Shown in pieces: positions 25,818-33,882 of a DNA stretch of 64,000 nucleotides. Origin of the DNA: M0027 sp021713415 (GTDB lineage: Bacteria > Pseudomonadota > Gammaproteobacteria > Francisellales > Francisellaceae); NCBI GenBank assembly GCA_021713415.1, contig JAKJJQ010000006.1, forward strand, positions 1 through 64,000. Reading direction: 5' to 3'. Each line of letters opens with the position of its first letter. The first letter of the stretch is position 1. The notes below the pieces were generated by a model. The model saw only the letters and a list, made by a program, of their open reading frames with translations, did no database searches and was not told the DNA's origin. Made by a program: the position numbers and the translations under genes.

Positions 25818-25958
25818 ATGCGTAAAAAACCAAATAAAGCGATCCAAGAAGCGATTGATGTATTAGTTTCCCATAACATAGATTTATCCTCAGTTTTAAA
25901 GGAAGATGGCGTTTTAAAGCAACTAACCAAAGGTTTTGATCTGGTTACCATTAGGTAG
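25818..25958 (+). pseudogene. IS256-family transposase, N-terminal fragment
   Basis: A 46-codon frame with a good SD (AGGAG) starting MRKKPNKAIQEAIDVLVSH and including VLKEDGVLKQLTK, the usual N-terminus of IS256-family transposases. The reading continues after the IS3 insertion at about 27207 (KRLTDHLVERALESEM). The last residues before the stop come from unmatched sequence at the IS3 junction. Confidence 0.75.
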
Positions 25959-25975
25959 ACACTTTGTTATGGGAT
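25956..25975 (+). repeat. IS3 left inverted repeat
   Basis: TAGACACTTTGTTATGGGAT; differs from the reverse complement of the right end at two positions. Confidence 0.8.
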
Positions 25976-26010
25976 GAATTATCATCTTATCAACAAACCA
26001 GGAGAACTTT

Positions 26011-26303
26011 ATGACAACTAGAAAACGTCATTCTTATGATGCTGAATTTAAACGTAATGCAGCATCGTTATATGTTAATGGTAAAAAAGCTTATCAGAAT
26101 TAACAAAGCAATTAGGAGTAGCAGAATCAACTTTATACAACTGGGTTAGTGAGTATCGTCAACGAGGAGATGAAAGCTTTAAACCCAAAGAACTCTCGGC
26201 ACAAGAAAAAGAATTATTTACGCTAAGAAAGCAATTAGCTGATGTTAGCATGGAGCGTGATATATTAAAAAAGGCGTTAACCATTTTCTCAAAGAAAAAG
26301 TAA
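26011..26303 (+). pseudogene. IS3-family OrfA, frameshifted
   Basis: Starts MTTRKRHSYDAEFKRNAASLY, a transposase helix-turn-helix of the IS3 OrfA type. The frame breaks at the A-run at 26083-26088 (six A; a seventh would restore it) and continues in the next frame as SLSELTKQLGVAESTLYNWV to DILKKALTIFSKKK. A loss of one A explains it. The end at AAAGAAAAAG is the kind of slippery site where IS3 elements shift -1 into orfB. Confidence 0.75.
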
Positions 26304-26332
26304 AAAGAGCCGAGCTTTATGAATTTATTGAT

Positions 26333-27214
26333 TTGTATCGGCGAGATTTCTCAATTGAGAGAATGGCAAAGATTTTTGGTGTTAGCCGTAGCGCTTACTA
26401 TCAGTACAGTCGTGGTAACTTGTCTAAGAAAGAGATAATAAATAGCCAGTTACGCCCTCTGTTAATCAAAGCATTCATAAACTCAAAGGGAGAATATGGC
26501 ACAAGGCGGTTACAACTTTTACTTAGACGACTAGATATCTATGTCGGTCGTAAACGTATTGCTAAGCTAATGAAAGAATTGGGGCTTTATGCTAAAGCAA
26601 GAAGAAAGTTTAAGGTAACCACCAATCAAAGTAAAAGACCTTATTATGTTGCACCTAATTTGTTAAAACAAAAATTCATGGTAGAAGCTCCTAATGAGGT
26701 ATGGGTGAGTGATATCACTTATGTACCAACTAATGAAGGATGGTTATATGTAGCAACTGTTGTTGACTTATTTTCAAGGAAAGTTGTTGGCTTGGCTATG
26801 AGTCAGCGTATTACAGCTGATTTAGTTTTAAGGGCAGTTAATCAAGCAGTTAAAAGGCGACAGCCTGATTCAGGGTTGATATTACACTCTGATAGGGGCT
26901 CTCAATATACAAGCCGAGTTTATCATCAATTAACTAAAAAGCACCGAATTAGATTAAGCATGAGTAGTACGGGTAACTGCTATGACAATGCTGTAGCTGA
27001 AAGTTTTTTCCATACTTTGAAATTAGCAGTTGTACATGACCAGAAATACCAAACTAGGAATCAAGCAATGCGCTGTATCTTTGAATATGTTGAAGTTTTT
27101 TATAACCGCCAAAGGATGCACTCAACGTTAAACTATTTATCACCAGAGGAGTTTGAAAGAAATTATTTTAATCAACCACAATATCCCATAGCCAAGTGTC
27201 TAGTAAAAGGTTGA
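26333..27214 (+). CDS. IS3-family transposase OrfB (DDE integrase)
   Basis: 293 residues with an HTH_21-type N-terminal domain (FGVSRSAYYQY, GEYGTRRLQLLL) and an rve-type DDE core: D in WVSDITYVPT, D in LHSDRGSQYTS and E in NCYDNAVAESFF. The frame is open further upstream (EKVKRAELYEFIDLYRR), as expected for expression by -1 frameshifting from orfA; the TTG at 26333 is not a convincing start. The stop lies 12 bases beyond the right inverted repeat. With orfA broken, transposition is probably lost unless the A-run is misread. Confidence 0.88.
   Translation: MYRRDFSIERMAKIFGVSRSAYYQYSRGNLSKKEIINSQLRPLLIKAFINSKGEYGTRRLQLLLRRLDIYVGRKRIAKLMKELGLYAKARRKFKVTTNQSKRPYYVAPNLLKQKFMVEAPNEVWVSDITYVPTNEGWLYVATVVDLFSRKVVGLAMSQRITADLVLRAVNQAVKRRQPDSGLILHSDRGSQYTSRVYHQLTKKHRIRLSMSSTGNCYDNAVAESFFHTLKLAVVHDQKYQTRNQAMRCIFEYVEVFYNRQRMHSTLNYLSPEEFERNYFNQPQYPIAKCLVKG
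27183..27202 (+). repeat. IS3 right inverted repeat
   Basis: ATCCCATAGCCAAGTGTCTA, the near-exact complement of the left end at 25956-25975. Confidence 0.8.
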
Positions 27215-27399
27215 CAGATCATTTAGTAGAAAGGGCTTTAGAATCAGAGATGGATAATCATTTAGGCTATGAAAAATATGATCGATCAGAGAATTCAAAT
27301 AGTCGAAATGGTTATAGTCAGAAAAAGCTACTTACAGAGAATGGTGAGTTAAAACTAGATATTCCTAGAGTAGGAAAATATATTTACACAGTTATCTAA
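27207..27399 (+). pseudogene. IS256-family transposase, internal fragment
   Basis: Reads LTDHLVERALESEMDNHLGYEKYDRSENSNSRNGYSQKK and GELKLDIPRVG, the conserved early region of IS256-family transposases (LVERALEAEM, HLGYEK, SRNG, DIPR). It then runs into the right inverted repeat and a TAA; the catalytic domain is absent. It has no start of its own and continues the fragment at 25818. Confidence 0.75.
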
Positions 27400-27407
27400 A
27401 GAGACTC
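27382..27407 (+). repeat. right terminal inverted repeat of the IS256-family remnant
   Basis: Starts ATTTACACAG and ends GAGACTC, pairing with 25744-25769. It overlaps the last codons of the minus-strand gene that ends at 27396 and supplies its stop. Confidence 0.65.
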
Positions 27408-28367
27408 CTGAGGAGGTTCATCATATGATAACCATGGACATTGGCTATTACCAGATTTAACACTTTGGCAAGCAAAAACAATTTGCTTATCATCAATTAT
27501 TGTATAACCAATTTCACTATTATCACATACTATATCTTTCACTTTTGATTTAAGATTACCATCGGTATACAGTACGATATGACAACTGGATTGAGAGCGT
27601 TCCGGAAAAACTCTAATAACATTATTTTCCTTAGCAGAATCACATGATAAATATAATTGCCCGTCATTAACAAAATCAAGATCGAGACCTGCATCTTCCA
27701 ATAATTTCGCATTCATCACACGTTTTCCACAAGCATACAAATTTAGATGCCCTAACCCTAAAGACTTTATATCATAGTCAAATGGTGGAGGCTGATAAGT
27801 ATTAATATAAATTGTAGCGACTGCATAACCAGCTTCTTTATTAGTCTCACAATTTTCAATACAAGCCTGACCACGAAAACATGTTGGCTTTCCACATACT
27901 TTGTCTTCTTTTGGATCACCCCATATGTATTCACCCCCACGCCCTTTTGGAGCAGAATACTCTAAAGAAAAATACTCAGGGTATGGTCCATTCTGATAGA
28001 AATTAGCATTTAAAGTATCACCATTATCTCTTGAATATTTATCAACATTGAAATATACCTGAAAAGAAAAGCCATTAGTATTTGAAAAATCTATGCTACC
28101 TGATGCTCTTGTATTTCCACCCTTTGAGCCATCACTATTAAATCCAAAAAGCATTGTATCTCCACTTCTTAAAATATTTGTACTTGCATGAAGTATTGAC
28201 TCAATTTTTGAGAAAACATACTCACTAGAATCTTGCGTACTAATCTGACCAACATCAAAACTCATATTAGTATTATTCACAACCCTTAGTATATAATCTG
28301 GTTCTCCATATAGAGCTGTTATAGATAAAAAACTTATAAAAACAAAATTTATGATTCTTATTTTCAT
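27396..28367 (-). CDS. secreted protein, Cys-motif family member B, partner of dotA-like gene 2
   Basis: 323 residues with a signal peptide (to about ALYG). The N-terminal half again begins with a strand-rich VVNNTNMSFDV segment and reaches FSFQVYF, parallel to family member A. The middle has a Cys cluster (CGKPTCFRGQACIENC). The C-terminal region has KSLGLGHLNLYACG, then CDNSEIGYTI, then FACQSVKSGNSQCPWL. It lies 61 bases after the dotA-like 2 stop on the same strand, the same arrangement as family member A. The final residues after CPWLSY and the stop codon lie in or against the IS256 inverted repeat, so the original C-terminus may have been replaced. Confidence 0.7.
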   Translation of the reverse strand: MKIRIINFVFISFLSITALYGEPDYILRVVNNTNMSFDVGQISTQDSSEYVFSKIESILHASTNILRSGDTMLFGFNSDGSKGGNTRASGSIDFSNTNGFSFQVYFNVDKYSRDNGDTLNANFYQNGPYPEYFSLEYSAPKGRGGEYIWGDPKEDKVCGKPTCFRGQACIENCETNKEAGYAVATIYINTYQPPPFDYDIKSLGLGHLNLYACGKRVMNAKLLEDAGLDLDFVNDGQLYLSCDSAKENNVIRVFPERSQSSCHIVLYTDGNLKSKVKDIVCDNSEIGYTIIDDKQIVFACQSVKSGNSQCPWLSYDEPPQESL

Positions 28368-28428
28368 TTAATTACATCCCCTAAAAAATACAAATTACAA
28401 TTCAAAGTTTATATTACAAAACTTCAAG

Positions 28429-31400
28429 CTAAATCATTATTGTCTTACCTATTTCTTGAGCTGTATTAGAAGTATCTTTAGCAATAGCACTATTACGTTC
28501 TGAAGTTGCTTTTGATACATCCATAGTACCCTGATTATGCGATTGCGTATAGGATTTCTCAGCTTCAATTCCTTGTGTAAGTGACTGGCCACCTGCCTGA
28601 GCTGCGCCTTGAGCATATTGTGTCCCAGCACTTTTAAACTCTTGAATTTCGGCTTCACCAGTACGCTCACTACGTGTATTACCTATCCATTGCAAGACTT
28701 TATCTGGAAGTACATATATCAAAGAGAAGCATTTCATAAATGCCATGGTAATAAACGTGGCATAAAGAAAAATAATCATACATGTAAATGTACCTCTAGC
28801 ATAGGTTCCAGCATCTGTTCCATTTGAAGCTGGCATTAAATTTAATAATGAATCAACTACAGCATGAAAACCCGCAGCAGAATAATCAATTATGATATAA
28901 GTTAAACCAATAGCACATATCATGCCAACAATCATAAATGCTGGCCTTAATACTAAGTTCATAGCAATTTGAATCGCTGGTTCTGACTTACCAAAAACTT
29001 CATGACCTTCAGGATAAATTAAACCAAGCGCAACAAATGGGGCAGCCACCATAGCTTCAATAACTAACAATAACCAGGCTGTTTTACCTGCCCAGAATAA
29101 AATATAAGGTGTTAATGGTATGATTAAAGAGAAGGTTATAGCAATACTAAATATTGAAGATAATACAAATAAAACTAATGGTAGCCAAATTAAACTTAAC
29201 GAAAATGTAGCTAATTTCATGGTTACATCAAACATTACTTCTGCATACTCAAGATTAGTTTGAGCTTGAAAAGTACCTTGCCATAAAGGAAGTATTGCAC
29301 CACCAATACCATATCCAAGTGCATTACCTTCAGCATTACTTGTCTTTGCTTCTGCATAATCTTGAATCTTTTCTAGTTCAGATTGAGCATGAGAAAAAAC
29401 ACCAAGCATGCTATTAATACTTCCTTCAAGTAATGACATGCCAACGGCCTGTACATTTTGAATCATACTAAAATTTTTAGCTGCAAAATCATCTGTACCA
29501 ACTTTAGTTGTATGATCAGGTACTTCTCCAATATGATAAATAGAATAAAGCATTGTACCAGGTTCAGCTGAACTTGTATTAGTACCCAATTTATCAAATA
29601 TAGTTGTTAATAGTTGTTTAGCTGGGTCTGTTACCCTCTTTGTATCAACACTAGATTTATCTAAACCAAAATGAACGTTATTATTATTAAAAAACTCAAG
29701 TAAATTAATCACTGGCATAATTATTTTTTTTATTAAAATATCATTACTAATACCGGCATCTCTAGCAGCATTAGCTATAGAGTAAATAATATATAGATAT
29801 TTTGTATATTGAAACTTCATACCATCAACTAATAAAAAATCAACTTTTTTTCTCAAATCTTTGTTATTATTACCTGATTCACTAAGAATTAAATTAAATA
29901 GATCTCGCATTGACTCCATTGATGTTGTAAACGAACCTATATTATTTAATTCATCTTCATTAGTTAAATTTATTTTAGCAGTTGCCTTATGGTCTTTTGG
30001 TTTATCAAATGAGATTTTTATATTATCTTCATTAAGCTCATATTTTTTAAGCAAATCTTTAATGTTATGATCTTTCCTAGTATAATTTATATTAATTTTT
30101 GAGTAATTTATAGGAAGTGATCTTTTACCAGAAACATTATTAGCTGCTTCGGAAAACTTAGCAAAATTAACGTATAAATTTTGTAAATTTTTAGACAACG
30201 TATTATCAAAGTCTAAATATAATTCATCTGCATACCACCAGCCATAATTTTTAGCTTTAAAACAAATATCATTTTCTTCTAAATAATCATCATCATTCTT
30301 TGTTTGATTATCACTACACCGACCAGAAATGGTAGCTGATTTTGATTCTAACCAATGAATAATATCAGTAGCTGTGCCTTCCATTGCCATATCTGAATAT
30401 GACTTTAGTGCATTATAATTTTCAACTAAATTTACAGTTAAATATGATGGCTTATGATTTCCATAATCAATTGGTTTGATCTGTGAGTCTGCTGATGGTG
30501 GGCTTGGGTCTGATACTGGGGTATCTAAACTATATTTACTTATAATTTCATTAATATGATTTTTATTTGGTTGATCTATCATCTGATTAAGAGTTAAATT
30601 ACCTATCCAATCAGCTGTATTTAATTGATACTGAACATAAGTATCACCATTGATCTTTGATAAATAAGGTAAACCTTGCCCTAATGCACCCGCATAATTC
30701 TCAAATGGGAATTTACCATTATTCTCTGCTTGTGCCAGTTTTTTATAATAAGCTTTAACAAAGCTGCTACTAATTCTGGTATTAAACTTCATTTGACACA
30801 TAACTCTATTTTCAGATGTTAACAAACATGGCATATCAACATCTGAAGGTGAAGGCGGTCCAGCAGGCCTAACAAACTCTCCATCAGCTATTAAATCGGT
30901 TGTAAGGTTACTCAGCATATAGGTAGCAAGAAAATTCTTAATATTGCTTGAAACTTCAGTACTCACAACTGGTGGTATCTTATTCTCAACAACATCACTA
31001 ACTATATTGCTCCATAGATAATCTGCAAATGAGACTCCTGCTAAAACAAGATAAAGAATTAAATATTGGGCAATACAGTAACCTGTTTTAAATGGAATAG
31101 CAGCAAGTGTTCCAAATATAGCTCTAAGTGAAATCCAATGGCCACTCCATTGTTTACCTAAAAACTGGCCATCCCTTGCTGTATTAATTGTACCAACAAT
31201 TATAATAAAAGCATAAAGAATAAAGGCAATAGCCAATAATCCACTATTAAAACTTTTAAATAATGAACTAAATAATGACAATGGTTCTGAATGACTTAAC
31301 ATATTATGAATATTAACACCAAAGATAGATTGTAGAATATCTTGTGACCTATCTGTAGATGACCCTTGAGCTGACTGAGAATGAGTCTCTAATAGCCATG

Positions 31401-31455
31401 CATTATCAGCTATTTTTTCCCATAATGAACTGAAAAAATTATTTTCTGAACCCAT
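28429..31455 (-). CDS. DotA/TraY-family type IVB secretion protein, paralogue 2
   Basis: 1008 residues. The first 150 and last 330 residues are closely similar to paralogue 1: GTINTARDGQFLGKQWSGHWISLRAIFG, FADYLWSNIV, KTAWLLLVIEAMVAAP, PEGHEVFGKSEPAIQ and a soluble Gln/Ala/Ser-rich tail. The central region (about 180-560) is diverged, including a Pro-rich PVSDPSPPSADS stretch, which suggests selection on the periplasmic part. The first 30 residues are unrelated to paralogue 1. The start ATG at 31455 has only a weak SD. No other dot/icm genes are adjacent. Confidence 0.88.
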   Translation of the reverse strand: MGSENNFFSSLWEKIADNAWLLETHSQSAQGSSTDRSQDILQSIFGVNIHNMLSHSEPLSLFSSLFKSFNSGLLAIAFILYAFIIIVGTINTARDGQFLGKQWSGHWISLRAIFGTLAAIPFKTGYCIAQYLILYLVLAGVSFADYLWSNIVSDVVENKIPPVVSTEVSSNIKNFLATYMLSNLTTDLIADGEFVRPAGPPSPSDVDMPCLLTSENRVMCQMKFNTRISSSFVKAYYKKLAQAENNGKFPFENYAGALGQGLPYLSKINGDTYVQYQLNTADWIGNLTLNQMIDQPNKNHINEIISKYSLDTPVSDPSPPSADSQIKPIDYGNHKPSYLTVNLVENYNALKSYSDMAMEGTATDIIHWLESKSATISGRCSDNQTKNDDDYLEENDICFKAKNYGWWYADELYLDFDNTLSKNLQNLYVNFAKFSEAANNVSGKRSLPINYSKININYTRKDHNIKDLLKKYELNEDNIKISFDKPKDHKATAKINLTNEDELNNIGSFTTSMESMRDLFNLILSESGNNNKDLRKKVDFLLVDGMKFQYTKYLYIIYSIANAARDAGISNDILIKKIIMPVINLLEFFNNNNVHFGLDKSSVDTKRVTDPAKQLLTTIFDKLGTNTSSAEPGTMLYSIYHIGEVPDHTTKVGTDDFAAKNFSMIQNVQAVGMSLLEGSINSMLGVFSHAQSELEKIQDYAEAKTSNAEGNALGYGIGGAILPLWQGTFQAQTNLEYAEVMFDVTMKLATFSLSLIWLPLVLFVLSSIFSIAITFSLIIPLTPYILFWAGKTAWLLLVIEAMVAAPFVALGLIYPEGHEVFGKSEPAIQIAMNLVLRPAFMIVGMICAIGLTYIIIDYSAAGFHAVVDSLLNLMPASNGTDAGTYARGTFTCMIIFLYATFITMAFMKCFSLIYVLPDKVLQWIGNTRSERTGEAEIQEFKSAGTQYAQGAAQAGGQSLTQGIEAEKSYTQSHNQGTMDVSKATSERNSAIAKDTSNTAQEIGKTIMI

Positions 31456-31485
31456 ATTCTACATCTCTCTAGTCAACTTAATATA

Positions 31486-31505
31486 ATTATACTACATTAA
31501 ATATA
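31486..31505 (-). promoter_or_regulatory. shared 20-bp promoter/operator element, copy 4 (dotA-like 2)
   Basis: The minus strand reads TATATTTAATGTAGTATAAT, 18 of 20 equal to copy 1 with the -10 TATAAT intact; the two changes fall in the palindrome, so binding may be weaker. The ATG is 30 bases downstream. Confidence 0.55.
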
Positions 31506-31695
31506 CTATATAATATATTATGATGAGTTTCAAATATAATTTACACATATAATAAATAAAAAATGATTAACATCTTATAAAATATTATATTTAATAGAGA
31601 ATTTACTTCAGAATCAAACTACTTCGCCACTCATAGTGGCAAACATTATCTATTTAGCTTTATAGCACATGCTAGGACTACTTTGACAATATCTT

Positions 31696-32505
31696 TTAAA
31701 TACTAAACCCAAACAAATTAGCACAAAAAACAAATAACGGTAATGCAACAAACAAGCTATCTAGGCGATCTAGTAATCCACCATGGCCTGGTAGAATATT
31801 ACCACTGTCTTTAATGCCTACTTCACGCTTAATCATGCTTTCAAATAAATCGCCAAATAAGGCAAAAAATACAACTAAAACACCAAGTACAATTAATAAG
31901 AAATATTCCATTACACTATCAAAGCGTAATGCTAATGCAAAAATCACACTGCCAATAACACTAAAAAAGATTCCACCAGCGAGCCCTTCCCAAGTCTTTT
32001 TAGGACTAATTACAGGCGCTAATTTATGCTTACCACAGAAACGACCAACAAAATAAGCACCACTATCTGCTAAAGCAACCGCTAGGATAACAAAAATCAA
32101 AAACAATGAATTATCTCTTTTTAAAATAATAATTGCCACCCACGCTGGTAAAATAACTAAAAACCCCATAAAAAATTTAGCAACAACATGGATTTTTTTA
32201 ATAACGCCCGCAGAATAAAGCCGAATAATGATTAATGCAACTAGCCACCATAAAACAGATACTGCTAATATTATTTGATGTGACTGTGGATACATCCAAA
32301 TTAAATAAGCAAAAATCAAAGTCAGTACAACATAGGCCACTCGTTTATACCAAGCTTTAGCACTTAAAAACGCCGTTACCCACTCCAATGAAACTAATAA
32401 TAAAACAATACAAATTACAATCCCAAATACATGTAAAGAAAAACTTAAAATTGCCCACAGTGCTAATATTGCTAATACAACACCGGTAATAATCCGTTCT
32501 TTCAC
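31696..32505 (-). CDS. cdsA: phosphatidate cytidylyltransferase (CDP-diglyceride synthase)
   Basis: 269 residues, about eight membrane segments, making CDP-diacylglycerol for phospholipid synthesis. The family signature is at the C-terminal end: KDSGNILPGHGGLLDRLDS, preceded by KKTWEGLAGG. It starts at GTG with SD GAGG five bases upstream. It is the last gene of the rpsB-tsf-pyrH-frr-uppS-cdsA run. The usual next genes (ispC, rseP, bamA) are absent, replaced by the dotA-like region, so this marks a breakpoint relative to the common order. Confidence 0.93.
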   Translation of the reverse strand: MKERIITGVVLAILALWAILSFSLHVFGIVICIVLLLVSLEWVTAFLSAKAWYKRVAYVVLTLIFAYLIWMYPQSHQIILAVSVLWWLVALIIIRLYSAGVIKKIHVVAKFFMGFLVILPAWVAIIILKRDNSLFLIFVILAVALADSGAYFVGRFCGKHKLAPVISPKKTWEGLAGGIFFSVIGSVIFALALRFDSVMEYFLLIVLGVLVVFFALFGDLFESMIKREVGIKDSGNILPGHGGLLDRLDSLFVALPLFVFCANLFGFSI

Positions 32506-32539
32506 ATCAACCTCATATATTCTTTCATTAGCAAATCGA

Positions 32540-33307
32540 TTATATTATTTGCTCTGATGTTTTACCAAAACGTCTTTGTCTGGATACAAATGATTTAATA
32601 GCATCATCTAAATCATCTCGAGAAAAATCAGGCCAAAGTACATCACTAAAATACAACTCACTATAAGATAACTGCCACAGCATAAAATTACTAATGCGCT
32701 TTTCACCACTGGTTCTAATAAATAAATCAGGATCAATGACAAAGTTGGTTTGTAATCTCTCTGAAATCATAGCCTCTGAAATATCATTGATATCATCAAT
32801 TTTTAACTTCCCTGATTGAATATCATTTACTATTAGTTTAACCGCATCTGTTAAATCCCAACGACCGCTATAATCAATTGCAACTTGAAGCTTCAAGCCT
32901 GTATTATTAGCTGTTAATGCTTCTGCATCAGCAATTAAAAGTTGTATTTTAGGATCTAATCTTAAGCGATCACCAATGATTCGAAGATTAACATTATTTT
33001 CATTAAGCTTTTTAATCTCTTGCAGTAACATCTTCGTAAATAAGCTCATCAAAGCTGAAACTTCTTCTTTTGGACGAGCCCAATTTTCACGACCAAATGC
33101 AAATAATGTTAATGCCTCAATTTTAAGTTCACCACAATAGGCTATAATATCGCGTACACGTTTAATCGCTAGTTTATGACCTACTGTACGAGGCAAGAAG
33201 CGCTTCTTTGCCCAGCGACCATTACCATCCATAATAATTGCAATATGCCGAGGCAGCTTTCCATGACTAATTTCAACTTGATTAGCTGAGTTTTTAAATA
33301 AATTCAT
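32540..33307 (-). CDS. uppS: undecaprenyl diphosphate synthase
   Basis: 255 residues of the cis-prenyltransferase family that makes the lipid carrier for peptidoglycan and O-antigen. The catalytic MDGNGRWAK block has D27 (D26 in E. coli). FGRENW and the late RTSGEKRISNFMLWQ segment are also present. It lies between frr (gap 11 bases) and cdsA (gap 34). No strong SD is visible, so translation may depend on coupling to frr. Confidence 0.95.
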   Translation of the reverse strand: MNLFKNSANQVEISHGKLPRHIAIIMDGNGRWAKKRFLPRTVGHKLAIKRVRDIIAYCGELKIEALTLFAFGRENWARPKEEVSALMSLFTKMLLQEIKKLNENNVNLRIIGDRLRLDPKIQLLIADAEALTANNTGLKLQVAIDYSGRWDLTDAVKLIVNDIQSGKLKIDDINDISEAMISERLQTNFVIDPDLFIRTSGEKRISNFMLWQLSYSELYFSDVLWPDFSRDDLDDAIKSFVSRQRRFGKTSEQII

Positions 33308-33318
33308 GAAAAATTAGA

Positions 33319-33876
33319 CTATATAGACATTAAGTCTTTTTCTTTCTGTTCTGATAAGTTATCAACTTCCGCAACCAACTTATCTGTAATTTTTTGTACT
33401 GACTCTTCTGCCTTGTGTGCCTGATCTTCAGTAACTTCTTTTTCCTTTAATAAATCTTTGATCATAGAGTTAGCATCACGTCTAACATTTCTAATCGCAA
33501 TACGACCTTTTTCCGCTTCATTACGAACAAGCTTTGTCATCTCACGACGACGCTCTTCTGTTAGTGGCGGTAAAGGTATACGCAACGTATCACCTAAATT
33601 GACTGGGTTTAGTCCTAAATCAGAACTAATAATTGCCTTCTCTACTTGGCCAATAATGCCCTTTTCCCAAGGCGTAACACTTAAGGTACGCGCATCTAAA
33701 ATATTGACATTAGCTAATTGATTTAGCGGTGTAGCAGCGCCATAATACTCAACTGATACATGTGCTAATAAGTCAGGATGCGCTCTTCCTGTTTTAATTT
33801 TTGCTAAATCTTGCTTAAGTACTTCTATACTCTTAGCCATACGTGACTCTGCGTCATTTAATATATCTTCAACCAT
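33319..33876 (-). CDS. frr: ribosome recycling factor
   Basis: 185 residues, the same length as E. coli RRF, with the diagnostic KTGRAHPDLL, PPLTEERRREM and VRRDAN segments. With EF-G it splits terminated ribosomes. It follows pyrH by 6 bases in the translation operon. Confidence 0.96.
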   Translation of the reverse strand: MVEDILNDAESRMAKSIEVLKQDLAKIKTGRAHPDLLAHVSVEYYGAATPLNQLANVNILDARTLSVTPWEKGIIGQVEKAIISSDLGLNPVNLGDTLRIPLPPLTEERRREMTKLVRNEAEKGRIAIRNVRRDANSMIKDLLKEKEVTEDQAHKAEESVQKITDKLVAEVDNLSEQKEKDLMSI

Positions 33877-33882
33877 TATGAA

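Larger units (their letters stand above)
25956..27202 (+). mobile_element. IS3-family insertion sequence nested in the IS256 remnant
   Basis: 1247 bp between 20-bp ends that match at 18 of 20 positions: TAGACACTTTGTTATGGGAT on the left and its near complement on the right. It encodes orfA (frameshifted) and an intact-looking orfB. A target duplication is not clear at these edges; AAAGG occurs on both sides a little further out, so the true ends may be slightly longer on the left. Confidence 0.85.
25744..27407 (+). mobile_element. internally deleted IS256-family element (MITE-like) carrying a nested IS3
   Basis: Without the inserted IS3 (1247 bp) this element is only about 417 bp, against about 1.3 kb for a full IS256-family IS. 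Both inverted repeats remain, together with the first 40-odd and a further 50-odd codons of the transposase. The rest of the transposase is missing: the right coding piece runs from DIPRVG straight into the right inverted repeat. No 8-9 bp target duplication is evident. It cannot move without a transposase supplied elsewhere. Confidence 0.75.

Noticed and set aside
21230..31455. A complete Dot/Icm locus
   Set aside because: Only DotA-like proteins are present; no IcmV, IcmW, IcmX, DotB, DotC, DotD or other partners are encoded in the window.
31626..31640. Hairpin GCCACT-CAT-AGTGGC as terminator of cdsA
   Set aside because: No T-run follows on the minus strand; kept only as an unexplained hairpin in the junction.
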